A stretch of 64,000 nt of DNA from Flavobacteriaceae bacterium (lineage in GTDB: Bacteria > Bacteroidota > Bacteroidia > Flavobacteriales > Flavobacteriaceae). The notes beneath the pieces are model-generated. The model was not told where the DNA came from. It did not search any database and saw nothing but the letters and a program-made list of their open reading frames with translations. Shown in pieces: positions 11,085-18,278 of this stretch (position 1 is the stretch's first letter; each line of letters begins with the position of its first letter). A program made the position numbers and the translations under genes. The stretch is from positions 1-64,000 of the forward strand of contig JABHWD010000015.1 of the NCBI GenBank assembly GCA_018657955.1. The letters run 5' to 3'.

Positions 11085-11436
11085 AACGAATTTATTACTT
11101 GCATTTTTTTATTCAATTTTTATATTGTTTATCTCTTTAATAAAGATTGAATCACAGATAGATATAGATGTTTTATATTTAGATAAATTAGTCCATACAA
11201 CAATTTATTTTTTTTTCTGTCTTATTTGGTATGTCCCATTTAAGGATATATTTAAAAATAAAACCTTAATATATCTTTTTATATTCTCAATATTGTTTGG
11301 AGTTTTTATAGAATTTTTACAAGAAAAGACAGTACACTACAGAAGCGCTGAATTACTTGATATTTGGTTCAATGTTCTAGGGACAATAATTGGCTGTGGT
11401 TTTTTGTTGTTAAAAAACAGTATTAAAAAATCATAA
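11071..11436 (+). CDS. VanZ-like small membrane protein
   Basis: A 121-residue hydrophobic protein with about four predicted membrane segments and the VanZ-like pattern DKLVHTTIYFFFCLIW ... FGVFIEFLQEKTVHYRSAELLDIWFNVLGTIIG. Function unknown; VanZ itself gives low-level teicoplanin resistance, but most relatives are uncharacterised. Initiation at TTG 11071 or GTG 11074 lies inside the end of gcvH, implying translational coupling. A VanZ-like gene after gcvH is recalled as common in flavobacteria, so it is probably a core gene and not a resistance determinant. Confidence 0.8.
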   Translation: MVQIKTNLLLAFFYSIFILFISLIKIESQIDIDVLYLDKLVHTTIYFFFCLIWYVPFKDIFKNKTLIYLFIFSILFGVFIEFLQEKTVHYRSAELLDIWFNVLGTIIGCGFLLLKNSIKKS

Positions 11437-11489
11437 TCTCTTGTTTTTTATTTAAATAATTGGTTATTTTACTCTTCAACTAAGTAATA

Positions 11490-12203
11490 ATGCAGATCAA
11501 AAAAAATCCAAGTGCTGATGTAGGAAGAAATAGCTCATTATATTTTGCTATAGGGCTAGCTTTTACGGTATTCCTATCCTATGGAGCTATAAACTACAAG
11601 GTTTATGATAAATCTGATTTAGATTTGGACAGGGTTAGTATGGATGCGTTAGACGAGGAGGAGGTCCCAGTTACTGAACAAGTAGTTCCACCTCCGCCAC
11701 CCCCGCCACCTCCACCTGCTCCTGAAGTTATTGAGATAGTCGAAGATGAAGAAGAAGTTGAGGAAACTGTTATTGAGTCAACTGAAACGGATCAAGAAGA
11801 GGAAATAGATATCGAGGACATTGAAGTTGATGAGTATGAAGATGTTGAGGTGCCTTTTGCAGTAATTGAAAATGTTCCAGTTTTCCCTGGATGTGACAAA
11901 GGAAATAATGAAACAAAAAGGAAATGTATGTCTGAGAAAATTGCCAAATTTGTTCAAAGGAAATTCAATACTGAATTGGCAGGAGATCTTGGCCTAACCG
12001 GAAGACAAAGGATTAGTGTTATTTTCAAAATTAACACCGCAGGAATTGTTGTAGGAGTGAGAGCTAGAGCTCCACATCCAAGGTTAGAAAAAGAAGCTGT
12101 AAGAGTTATCAATCTATTGCCAAAAATGCTGCCAGGAAGACAAAGAGGAAGAGCGGTAACTGTTCCTTATTCATTGCCAATAATTTTCCAAGTTCAGGAT
12201 TAG
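11490..12203 (+). CDS. tonB: TonB-family energy transducer
   Basis: Inner-membrane-anchored periplasmic protein that couples the proton-motive force to TonB-dependent receptors. One N-terminal helix (residues about 17-35), then a stretch of nine prolines after VVPP, a very acidic segment (residues about 80-125) and a C-terminal TonB domain beginning about IENVPVFPGC and ending LPIIFQVQD. Length 237. It stands alone between the gcvH-vanZ unit and the oxidase cluster; no ExbB/ExbD genes are adjacent. The C-terminal domain with a CDKGNNETKRKCMSEKI insertion is typical of Bacteroidota TonB. Confidence 0.9.
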   Translation: MQIKKNPSADVGRNSSLYFAIGLAFTVFLSYGAINYKVYDKSDLDLDRVSMDALDEEEVPVTEQVVPPPPPPPPPPAPEVIEIVEDEEEVEETVIESTETDQEEEIDIEDIEVDEYEDVEVPFAVIENVPVFPGCDKGNNETKRKCMSEKIAKFVQRKFNTELAGDLGLTGRQRISVIFKINTAGIVVGVRARAPHPRLEKEAVRVINLLPKMLPGRQRGRAVTVPYSLPIIFQVQD

Positions 12204-12232
12204 AAAAATTCATCTACTTTACCCTTTTTTAA

Positions 12233-12263
12233 TTTGTCTAATTAGATATTAGACTTATATTTG
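12233..12263 (+). promoter_or_regulatory. Consensus promoter of the oxidase assembly cluster
   Basis: TTTG (12233-12236), 19 nt, then TATATTTG (12256-12263): an exact match to the Bacteroidota TTTG-N19-TAnnTTTG promoter. The expected transcription start is near 12270, about 29 nt before ctaB. It likely drives ctaB and the downstream oxidase genes. Confidence 0.75.
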
Positions 12264-12298
12264 AATTTCAAAATTTTTATCTTTTGTAATAAAAAAAT

Positions 12299-13159
12299 AT
12301 GAGTATAAAATCATTATTTGATTTAACAAAATTTAGACTTACCCTAAGTGTAGTTTTTTCATCATTTATTAGCTATATGTTGGGATTCAAGGAGTTTGAT
12401 ATTAAGGTTTTAATACTACTAATTTTAGGAGGTATTTTTGTTGTTTCTGCCTCAAACATTTACAATCAAATTATTGAAAGGGATTTAGATGCATTGATGA
12501 GTAGAACAAAAAACAGACCTCTTCCTACAAATAGAATATCTGTAAATATGGCATTAATTTTGGCGATATTCTTAACTATAACTGGTATTGCATTATTATA
12601 TACAATTAATCCTAAGGTAGCATTGCTTGCAGCTATCTCTATCTTTTTATATGTAGCTGTTTATACACCACTTAAATTAATTACACCTTTGTCTGTTTTT
12701 GTTGGCGCTATTCCAGGGGCTTTGCCTTTTATGTTGGGATGGGTAGCTGCTACCGGAGAAATTGGCATTGAAGCTGTTATGTTATTTTTAATGCAATTTT
12801 TTTGGCAGTTTCCACATTTTTGGTCAATTGGCTGGATGCAAAACAAGGATTATGAAAAAGCTGGATTTAAGATGTTGCCTACAGGAAAAAAAGACAGATC
12901 TACAACATCACAAATATTATTTTATTCTATATGGGCTGTTCTTATGTCAATTGTTCCTGCATTTAATCTAACAGGAGATTTATTTTTAAGTATTTATGGT
13001 TTAATTTTGGTCCTAATGATAGGCCTAGGTTTAATCTACTATGCTGTAAAATTATTCATAAAAAGCACAGATTTAAACGCAAAAAAATTAATGTTAGCCA
13101 GCATTTCGTATTTAACTTTGATGCAGATTGTTTTACTTCTAGATAAATTTTTAAGATAG
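12299..13159 (+). CDS. ctaB: Protoheme IX farnesyltransferase (heme O synthase)
   Basis: Integral membrane UbiA-family prenyltransferase converting heme B to heme O for the terminal oxidase. 286 residues with about eight to nine membrane helices. The first Asp-rich motif, NQIIERDLDALMSRTKNRPLP, lies at residues 56-76, and the second region is around YEKAGFKMLP. It is the first gene of the oxidase cluster; its stop is directly followed by the ATG of the subunit III gene. No heme A synthase gene (ctaA) is in the window, so whether heme O or heme A is finally used cannot be read here. Confidence 0.95.
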   Translation: MSIKSLFDLTKFRLTLSVVFSSFISYMLGFKEFDIKVLILLILGGIFVVSASNIYNQIIERDLDALMSRTKNRPLPTNRISVNMALILAIFLTITGIALLYTINPKVALLAAISIFLYVAVYTPLKLITPLSVFVGAIPGALPFMLGWVAATGEIGIEAVMLFLMQFFWQFPHFWSIGWMQNKDYEKAGFKMLPTGKKDRSTTSQILFYSIWAVLMSIVPAFNLTGDLFLSIYGLILVLMIGLGLIYYAVKLFIKSTDLNAKKLMLASISYLTLMQIVLLLDKFLR

Positions 13160-13741
13160 ATGGGTAATACAGATAGAAATATAAATAAAAAAAACAAACG
13201 TGCTATCAAAATGATGGTATGGCTTGGAATAGCCTCTTTGTTTATGACTTTTGCAGGTTTTACTAGTGCTTTTATTGTTAGTAAATCTAGAGAGGACTGG
13301 ATATTAAATTTCGATTTACCGACTGCTTTTAGTTTTAGTTTATTTATAATTATCACTAGTAGTTTAAGTTTAATTTTGGCAAGACGAGAATTATTAAAAA
13401 ATAATTTTAGATCAACTACTATATATTTAACAATCACATTTGTCTTAGGAGTAATATTTATTATTAGTCAATTTATTGGGTTTAATGAAATTATTGAAAA
13501 TGGTTATCATTTTACTGGACCAACAAGCACTATAACTACATCATTTATTTTTTTAATAGCATTTGTTCACCTTGTTCATGTAGCGGCAGGATTATTAGTG
13601 CTTCTATTTGTAATATATAGAAATATAAAAAGGAAATATTCAACAAATAATATCTTAGGATTTGAGTTAGCTTCGATATTTTGGCATTTTGTAGATATTT
13701 TATGGATTTACTTATTCTTATTTCTAGTTTTCTTCAAATAA
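13160..13741 (+). CDS. Cytochrome c oxidase subunit III (first copy, short)
   Basis: 193-residue membrane protein of the heme-copper oxidase subunit III family with about five helices. The C-terminal signature FIFLIAFVHLVHVAAGLLVL ... SIFWHFVDILWIYLF is the subunit III pattern. It begins with no gap after ctaB (stop at 13159, ATG at 13160). A second, larger subunit III gene follows. Such tandem subunit III genes are recalled from Flavobacteriia; which one is stoichiometric in the enzyme is not known from sequence. Confidence 0.9.
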   Translation: MGNTDRNINKKNKRAIKMMVWLGIASLFMTFAGFTSAFIVSKSREDWILNFDLPTAFSFSLFIIITSSLSLILARRELLKNNFRSTTIYLTITFVLGVIFIISQFIGFNEIIENGYHFTGPTSTITTSFIFLIAFVHLVHVAAGLLVLLFVIYRNIKRKYSTNNILGFELASIFWHFVDILWIYLFLFLVFFK

Positions 13742-13747
13742 AATATT

Positions 13748-13755
13748 TATTTTTG
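13748..13755 (+). promoter_or_regulatory. Possible internal -7 element before second subunit III gene
   Basis: TATTTTTG fits TAnnTTTG and lies 25 nt before the ATG at 13781, in the only sizeable gap (39 bp) inside the cluster. No clear -33 TTG is seen, so this is a weaker candidate than the promoter before ctaB. Confidence 0.4.
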
Positions 13756-13780
13756 TAACGCTTAAAAACAATAGGAAATT

Positions 13781-14761
13781 ATGAGTTCTGCAGTTAGTGT
13801 TTCATCAAAGGAGACAACATGGGGTGGAGGAAATAAGCCATTACGTACTTCCTATGGGAAGGCGATGATGTGGTTTTTCCTACTTTCAGATGGTTTAAGT
13901 TTTTCTGGATTTTTAGCAGCATATGGCTTTGCTAGATTCAGGTTTCTAGATTCTTGGCCTAAGGCAGATGAAGTTTTTACGCACGTCCCTTTTCTTCATG
14001 GTCAGGAATTACCAATGATTTATGTAGCATTTATGACATTTGTTTTAATCATGTCATCGGTAACAATGGTTTTGGCAGTTGATGCCGGACATCAAATGAA
14101 ACAATCCAAGGTAGCTTTTTACATGCTCCTTACAATTTTAGGAGGTGCGGTATTTGTAGGATCTCAAGCTTGGGAATGGGGAACTTTTATTAATGGCGAT
14201 TATGGAGCTGTAAAAACCAAGGGTGGTAATATCCTGCAATTTGTTGATTCACATTCTCATCATAGAATAGCGCTTGATGATTTCGCTCATAAACATCATA
14301 GTGATAGAATTCAGCATGAAGAGACCAATGGTCTTTGGTTTTATGATGAAGGAGCACTACCAATTTATTCTATAGAAGAAGTAATTGAAGGAATGGAGGC
14401 TTCTCCAAATATTTTGATAAGAACACAAATTTTAGACGAAACTGGAGAAAAAACTATTTTATCTAGAGAAGAATCTTTGAATACTTTAAGGGCAAATGGA
14501 AAATCAATTGTTACTGGAGCTAATTTAATCGAGAATGAATATGGAATGCCTTTATTTGCAGACTTTTTCTTTTTTATAACAGGGTTTCATGGATTTCACG
14601 TATTTTCTGGTGTAGTGATAAATATCATAATATTTTTTAATGTTATTTTGGGTACATATGAAAAAAGAGGTCACTATGAAATGGTCGAGAAGGTAGGTCT
14701 TTATTGGCACTTTGTTGATTTGGTTTGGGTATTTGTATTTACATTCTTTTATCTTGTTTAA
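13781..14761 (+). CDS. Cytochrome c oxidase subunit III (second copy, with large His-rich insertion)
   Basis: 326-residue subunit III-family protein. Helices flank residues 25-135 and 258-326; the C-terminus carries FFFITGFHGFHVFSGVVI and VGLYWHFVDLVWVFVFTFFYLV, diagnostic of subunit III. Between the helix ending near WEWGTFINGD (about residue 140) and the one at about 258 there is an extra hydrophilic stretch of around 100 residues, where a short loop would be expected. It includes seven histidines within residues 158-179 (SHSHHRIALDDFAHKHHSDRIQH is the region; His158, 160, 161, 170, 172, 173, 179). Its role is unknown; metal binding or an assembly contact is speculative. Confidence 0.9.
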   Translation: MSSAVSVSSKETTWGGGNKPLRTSYGKAMMWFFLLSDGLSFSGFLAAYGFARFRFLDSWPKADEVFTHVPFLHGQELPMIYVAFMTFVLIMSSVTMVLAVDAGHQMKQSKVAFYMLLTILGGAVFVGSQAWEWGTFINGDYGAVKTKGGNILQFVDSHSHHRIALDDFAHKHHSDRIQHEETNGLWFYDEGALPIYSIEEVIEGMEASPNILIRTQILDETGEKTILSREESLNTLRANGKSIVTGANLIENEYGMPLFADFFFFITGFHGFHVFSGVVINIIIFFNVILGTYEKRGHYEMVEKVGLYWHFVDLVWVFVFTFFYLV

Positions 14762-14774
14762 TAAATTATAATAA

Positions 14775-15158
14775 ATGTCACATCAAGTACATAATTTAGA
14801 GCTTTTTAGGGGATTAATTAAGTTTAAAAATATTACTCAAAAAATTTGGGGCGTATTGATACTGCTTTCAATTGTAACTTTAGTTGAAGTTGCACTGGGC
14901 ATATTTAAGCCTAAGATTTTGTTGTTATATTTTCTAAATATGAAAATTCTAAATTGGATTTTTATTTCACTCACCATTGTAAAAGCATACTATATTACAT
15001 GGGATTTTATGCATATGAGAGATGAGACTAAAACTCTTAGAAGAGTTGTTGTCTGGACTTTTGTTTTTCTTGTTTTATACTTAATCTTTATATTAATTCA
15101 GGAATCTGGATATATTTTTGATCAAGGTAGCGATGATTATATAAAACGAGATTTTTAA
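14775..15158 (+). CDS. Cytochrome c oxidase subunit IV
   Basis: 127-residue membrane protein with three helices and the subunit IV pattern LTIVKAYYITWDFMHMRDETKTLRRVV, a small accessory subunit of bacterial oxidases. It lies 13 bp after subunit III and 20 bp before the SCO-like gene, clearly in the same transcription unit. Confidence 0.88.
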   Translation: MSHQVHNLELFRGLIKFKNITQKIWGVLILLSIVTLVEVALGIFKPKILLLYFLNMKILNWIFISLTIVKAYYITWDFMHMRDETKTLRRVVVWTFVFLVLYLIFILIQESGYIFDQGSDDYIKRDF

Positions 15159-15178
15159 TTTTTACATTTTAATTTTTA

Positions 15179-15901
15179 GTGAAAAAGGAATTTATTAGAA
15201 AATGGTTTATTCTAGGCGTGCTATTCTTGCTCCCGGTTATTTTCTTGCTATTTCTGTATCCATCAACTCATAATTACGAGCCTTTAGATATTGTAAAAAC
15301 TAATGTTAATGATATTGATGATTTTAGCTTTTTAGATAGTGAGAAGAAATTACTAAAAGACAATATAACTATATTATCTTTTTTGGGTAATGACCCAATG
15401 AATAATATTACAACGGTCTTAAACTTAAAAGAACTTATATATGATAAGTTTAAAGGATTTAAAAATTTTCAAATACTGAGTTTAGCAACTTCGGGATCGG
15501 AAGAGAATTTAGAAAAGGTTAGGAGTGAATTATATAAGTCAGATGAGCTAAAATATTGGAAATTTGTAACAGGATCAACAGAGCAAATCAAGATGCTTTA
15601 TAATTCCTTATTAAGTAAAAACAAATTAGATTCAACCTTGTCTTCAAGTCAAGTTTTCATTATAGATAAATTAAATAATCAAAGGGGAAGGATTGATGAT
15701 AGGTCAGGTGATGAAGTAGAACAGAATGTACAATTATATGGCCTATATTCATATAATTGCATTAAGGTTTCAGAAATGAAAAATAAAATGGGCGATGATG
15801 TTAGAATATTATTTACTGAATATAGACAGAAAAGAAAGGGAAAGTTTGATTCAAACAATAGAAGAATAAAAAATTTAGAAAACCTTGAAACCAAGAAATA
15901 G
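15179..15901 (+). CDS. SCO-like membrane-anchored protein lacking the copper ligands
   Basis: 240 residues: an N-terminal membrane anchor (KWFILGVLFLLPVIFLLFLY), then a soluble domain. No named family was recognised directly, but the domain parallels the SCO1 protein encoded next door: ITILSFLGNDPMNN falls where SCO1 has its copper-binding strand, and VFIIDKLNNQRGRIDD matches SCO1's YFALIDKQGYIRCRIDE. The CxxxC motif and the conserved His are absent; the only cysteine (in SYNCIKVS) is elsewhere. I infer a degenerate SCO paralogue, perhaps a structural partner in oxidase assembly. GTG start at 15179; the end overlaps SCO1 by 17 nt. Confidence 0.7.
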   Translation: MKKEFIRKWFILGVLFLLPVIFLLFLYPSTHNYEPLDIVKTNVNDIDDFSFLDSEKKLLKDNITILSFLGNDPMNNITTVLNLKELIYDKFKGFKNFQILSLATSGSEENLEKVRSELYKSDELKYWKFVTGSTEQIKMLYNSLLSKNKLDSTLSSSQVFIIDKLNNQRGRIDDRSGDEVEQNVQLYGLYSYNCIKVSEMKNKMGDDVRILFTEYRQKRKGKFDSNNRRIKNLENLETKK

Positions 15902-16628
15902 TTCTTATATAGGGATATCATTAATAATATTAATCTTTGGAAGTATTTTTATTCCAAAGATTATTGACAGAATTCAAAACAATGATATTGTTAGAAGTGA
16001 TAATAGAAGCTCTAAAATAGATCATTTAATAATTGATTCAGAACCTTTAGCATTTTTAGAAATCGATGGAAATAAAAAGAAAGTTCCTTCATTTGATTTT
16101 ATTAATCAAAATGGGGAGAGAATATCTAATAAGGACTTTTCTGGAAAGGCCTATGTTATTGAATTTTTCTTTACTACATGCACTACCATCTGCCCTGTGA
16201 TGAATAACAATCTTGTGCATCTTCAAAACAATTTAAAAAATTATAAAGATTTTGGAATTGCCTCATTTTCTATTAATCCAGAATATGATACTGTTGAAAT
16301 TTTAAAGCAATATGAGAAGGAGTATGGAATTACAAATCAATCTTGGCATTTACTAACTGGTAATAAAGAAAAAATATACGATTTAGCCAATAATGGGTTT
16401 AACTTATATGCTGCTTCAGGAACTGGGTTTGAAGATGAATTTGAGCATTCCGGATATTTTGCTCTTATTGATAAACAAGGCTATATTAGATGTAGAATTG
16501 ATGAGCTAGGTAATCCAAAGATTTACTACCGTGGGTCAGTAGATGTTAAGGACAAGTATGATATAGATGGAGAGGAAGAAGAAATATCAATACTACAGGA
16601 AGACTTGCTTAAATTAATTAATGAATAA
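15885..16628 (+). CDS. SCO1/SenC copper chaperone
   Basis: Membrane-anchored thioredoxin-fold protein that delivers copper to the CuA or CuB site of cytochrome oxidase. One N-terminal helix (residues about 8-25), then the domain with the copper ligands Cys99 and Cys103 (FFTTCTTICPVM) and His188 (EHSGYFALID). 247 residues. TTG start at 15885 lies inside the end of the preceding gene; no ATG precedes the membrane anchor. The stop overlaps the next start as TAATG, indicating coupled translation with the DUF420 gene. Confidence 0.93.
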   Translation: MKPRNSSYIGISLIILIFGSIFIPKIIDRIQNNDIVRSDNRSSKIDHLIIDSEPLAFLEIDGNKKKVPSFDFINQNGERISNKDFSGKAYVIEFFFTTCTTICPVMNNNLVHLQNNLKNYKDFGIASFSINPEYDTVEILKQYEKEYGITNQSWHLLTGNKEKIYDLANNGFNLYAASGTGFEDEFEHSGYFALIDKQGYIRCRIDELGNPKIYYRGSVDVKDKYDIDGEEEEISILQEDLLKLINE

Positions 16629-17149
16629 TGGAATCAAATAAATTAGGAGGTTATAATAAACTGATTGTATTTGTATCAATACTGGTGCCTGTTGTTGTAG
16701 CAATTTTATTTACGGTGAGGATCCCTAATGTTGAGTCTTTGACTTTTTTACCACCTATTTATGCAGGAATAAATGCCTTGACTGCTATTCTCTTGATTGT
16801 TTCTGTGCAACTAATTAAAAACAAAAAAAGGAAGCTTCATGCATTACTAATGAGAATCTGTATTGGATTATCATTGCTTTTTCTTGTTATGTATATCGCC
16901 TATCACATGACAAGTGATTCTACGCCATTCGGCGGGGAAGGAACAATAAAATATATTTACTATTTTATATTAATATCACACATATTGCTTGCCATTTGTG
17001 TTATTCCATTTGTATCAATAACTTATGTCAGAGCAATTACTAATGATTTTGTATTGCATAAAAAAATTGCGAAAATTACATTTCCTCTTTGGCTATATGT
17101 AGCTGTAACTGGGGTAATAGTGTATTTAATGATATCTCCTTATTATTAA
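16628..17149 (+). CDS. DUF420 membrane protein (oxidase maturation factor CtaM-like)
   Basis: 173 residues with about five membrane helices and histidines in the pattern expected for DUF420 (RKLHALLMRIC, YIAYHMTSDSTPFGGEG, ISHILLAICVIPFV, FVLHKKIAKITFPLWLYVAVTGVIVY). In Staphylococcus the DUF420 protein CtaM is needed for maturation of heme-copper oxidases. Its position directly after SCO1 with overlapping stop/start supports the same role here. Confidence 0.85.
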   Translation: MESNKLGGYNKLIVFVSILVPVVVAILFTVRIPNVESLTFLPPIYAGINALTAILLIVSVQLIKNKKRKLHALLMRICIGLSLLFLVMYIAYHMTSDSTPFGGEGTIKYIYYFILISHILLAICVIPFVSITYVRAITNDFVLHKKIAKITFPLWLYVAVTGVIVYLMISPYY

Positions 17150-17150
17150 C

Positions 17151-17360
17151 ATGAATAAGTTTAAAATTCTCATATTAATTTTCTTTTTTAATTTGACTGA
17201 TCTTTTTAGTCAATGCGCAATGTGTAGAGCTGTCTTGGAGAGTCAGGAAGATCAAAGTATATCAGAGGGATTAAATGATGGAATAATATATTTAATGGCT
17301 ATCCCATATATTGTTGTTGGTGTTATAGGTTTTATTATCTACAAAAAATTCAAAAAATAA
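17151..17360 (+). CDS. Small exported CxxC membrane protein of the oxidase cluster
   Basis: 69 residues: an N-terminal signal sequence (MNKFKILILIFFFNL...LFS), then QCAMCRAVLE with Cys22 and Cys25, a short acidic segment, and a C-terminal membrane helix (IIYLMAIPYIVVGVIGFIIY) ending in KKFKK. No named family recognised. It begins 1 bp after the DUF420 stop and closes the cluster, so a role in copper, heme or thiol handling during oxidase assembly is a reasonable inference, not shown. The periplasmic CAMC pair could bind metal or heme. Confidence 0.7.
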   Translation: MNKFKILILIFFFNLTDLFSQCAMCRAVLESQEDQSISEGLNDGIIYLMAIPYIVVGVIGFIIYKKFKK

Positions 17361-17388
17361 ATTATTTTACAAATTTTTATATGTAACC

Positions 17389-17419
17389 TTTGCGTTTCAT
17401 TAAAAAAATGTTAAGTTTG
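17389..17419 (+). promoter_or_regulatory. Consensus promoter of the DUF6249-XRE pair, with repeated TTTGCGTT
   Basis: TTTG (17389-17392), 19 nt, then TAAGTTTG (17412-17419) match TTTG-N19-TAnnTTTG exactly. Both hexamers extend into TTTGCGTT, at 17389-17396 and 17416-17423, making a 27-bp-spaced direct repeat; GTAAC (17383-17387) and GTTAC (17421-17425) form short inverted ends. The repeat could be a regulator site overlapping the promoter. Expected start near 17426, about 14 nt before the ATG at 17440. Confidence 0.65.
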
Positions 17420-17439
17420 CGTTACAAATTTAAAAAATT

Positions 17440-17886
17440 ATGTTTATCAATATTATGTTTATCACTCAGTATCAAGCTGTAGAGTTTATGGATTCTTTAG
17501 GAGTATTAATTCCAATTTTTGCAATACTTATGCCTGTATTTATTGTTTTGATAGTTCATGTTTTGGAGTCAAGAAACAAAAAAAATAAATATGACGCTAT
17601 TATTGAAGTTTCTAAAAATATAAAAGATGGGGAAGAAATCCAAGAACTACTTGAAAGTTTGAAGGAAAAAAAATCATCTACTGATTTAAGAAGAACTGGT
17701 GTAGTTACAATCTTTGTTGGAATTGGCTTATCACTTCTTGGTTATTACGGACTTGGGATAGATGCTGTTTTTGGAGCTGGCTTATTAGTGGCATTTATCG
17801 GCATTGGGCAGATGATTGCAGGGTATATTTATCCCAATCAACCAGATGAAATAAATAAAGCTGTTGAAGGTTATGAAAAGAAATAG
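17440..17886 (+). CDS. DUF6249-type membrane protein
   Basis: 148 residues: membrane helix near residues 20-42 (LIPIFAILMPVFIVLIVHVL), a charged cytoplasmic segment (residues about 43-85), then two more helices (VVTIFVGIGLSLLGYYGL and AVFGAGLLVAFIGIGQMIAGYIY). It resembles DUF6249 proteins, function unknown. Other in-frame ATGs at 17455 and 17488 are possible starts; 17440 fits the promoter with a short leader. A GTG-started XRE regulator follows after 2 bp, so the two are probably co-expressed as a membrane-protein/regulator pair. Confidence 0.65.
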   Translation: MFINIMFITQYQAVEFMDSLGVLIPIFAILMPVFIVLIVHVLESRNKKNKYDAIIEVSKNIKDGEEIQELLESLKEKKSSTDLRRTGVVTIFVGIGLSLLGYYGLGIDAVFGAGLLVAFIGIGQMIAGYIYPNQPDEINKAVEGYEKK

Positions 17887-17888
17887 TT

Positions 17889-18110
17889 GTGGGTAAAAAT
17901 CACAAATATCTTCATAATAATCTTGAAGAGATTAGAAAATCTGCAGGGTTAACTCAACAAAAACTTTCAGAGAGTGCAGAGGTTTCAAGAAAAAGCATCA
18001 ATGCTATTGAAAATGGAATTTATGTTCCTTCAACTGTTCTTGCATTAAAAATTGCAAAAACTCTTAAATGTAATGTTGAAGATTTATTTAAGCTCCCTTG
18101 TAATAAATAG
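17889..18110 (+). CDS. XRE-family helix-turn-helix regulator
   Basis: 73-residue single-domain DNA-binding protein. The helix-turn-helix is clear: LEEIRKSAGLTQQKLSESAEVSRKSINAIENGIYVPSTVLALKIAKTLKCNVEDLF, as in Cro/YozG-type small regulators. GTG start at 17889, 2 bp after the membrane-protein stop. The last codons (LPCNK, stop) belong to a 39-bp segment that reappears at 18199-18237 in the promoter region of the next gene. A plausible target is its own promoter or that of the DUF5916 gene; neither is proven. Confidence 0.85.
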   Translation: MGKNHKYLHNNLEEIRKSAGLTQQKLSESAEVSRKSINAIENGIYVPSTVLALKIAKTLKCNVEDLFKLPCNK

Positions 18111-18237
18111 AACTATGCAAAACTGAATAAAAACATTAATATTATCTATATTTTTTTTCTAAAAATAATTTGCCTAATCCAATTTTTTGTTTAGTTTTGC
18201 TGCCTTGTAATACAAAGTACTATGCAAAACAAAATAA
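18092..18237 (+). repeat. Dispersed 39-bp direct repeat flanking the DUF5916 promoter
   Basis: The segment 18092-18130 (end of the XRE gene and beyond) matches 18199-18237 at 33 of 39 positions, offset 107 bp. Shared core strings are CCTTGTAATA and ACTATGCAAAAC. The first copy contains ATG CAA AAC TGA, a dead-end version of the MQN start found in the second. The second copy begins at the -7 element and covers the expected transcription start of the next gene. Confidence 0.8.
18169..18199 (+). promoter_or_regulatory. Consensus promoter of the DUF5916 gene
   Basis: TTTG (18169-18172), 19 nt, then TAGTTTTG (18192-18199): an exact TTTG-N19-TAnnTTTG match. The expected transcription start, near 18206, falls within the repeated CCTTGTAATACAAAGTAC, so a protein bound there could block initiation. 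Confidence 0.75.
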
Positions 18238-18278
18238 GTACTATGCAAAACAAAATAAGAATTATGCAAAACAAAATA
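18216..18278 (+). repeat. Three tandem 21-bp repeats carrying three in-frame ATG codons
   Basis: Units at 18216-18236, 18237-18257 and 18258-18278. The first two are identical and the third differs in three positions at its 5' side. The shared part is TATGCAAAACAAAATA. Each unit contains an ATG in the same frame (18222, 18243, 18264), giving MQNKIST-MQNKIRI-MQNKIKI. Copy-number change would not shift the frame. Confidence 0.9.

Noticed and set aside
11071-11436. VanZ-like gene as an antibiotic resistance determinant
   Set aside because: Position after gcvH and translational coupling suggest a conserved chromosomal gene; VanZ similarity alone does not show resistance.
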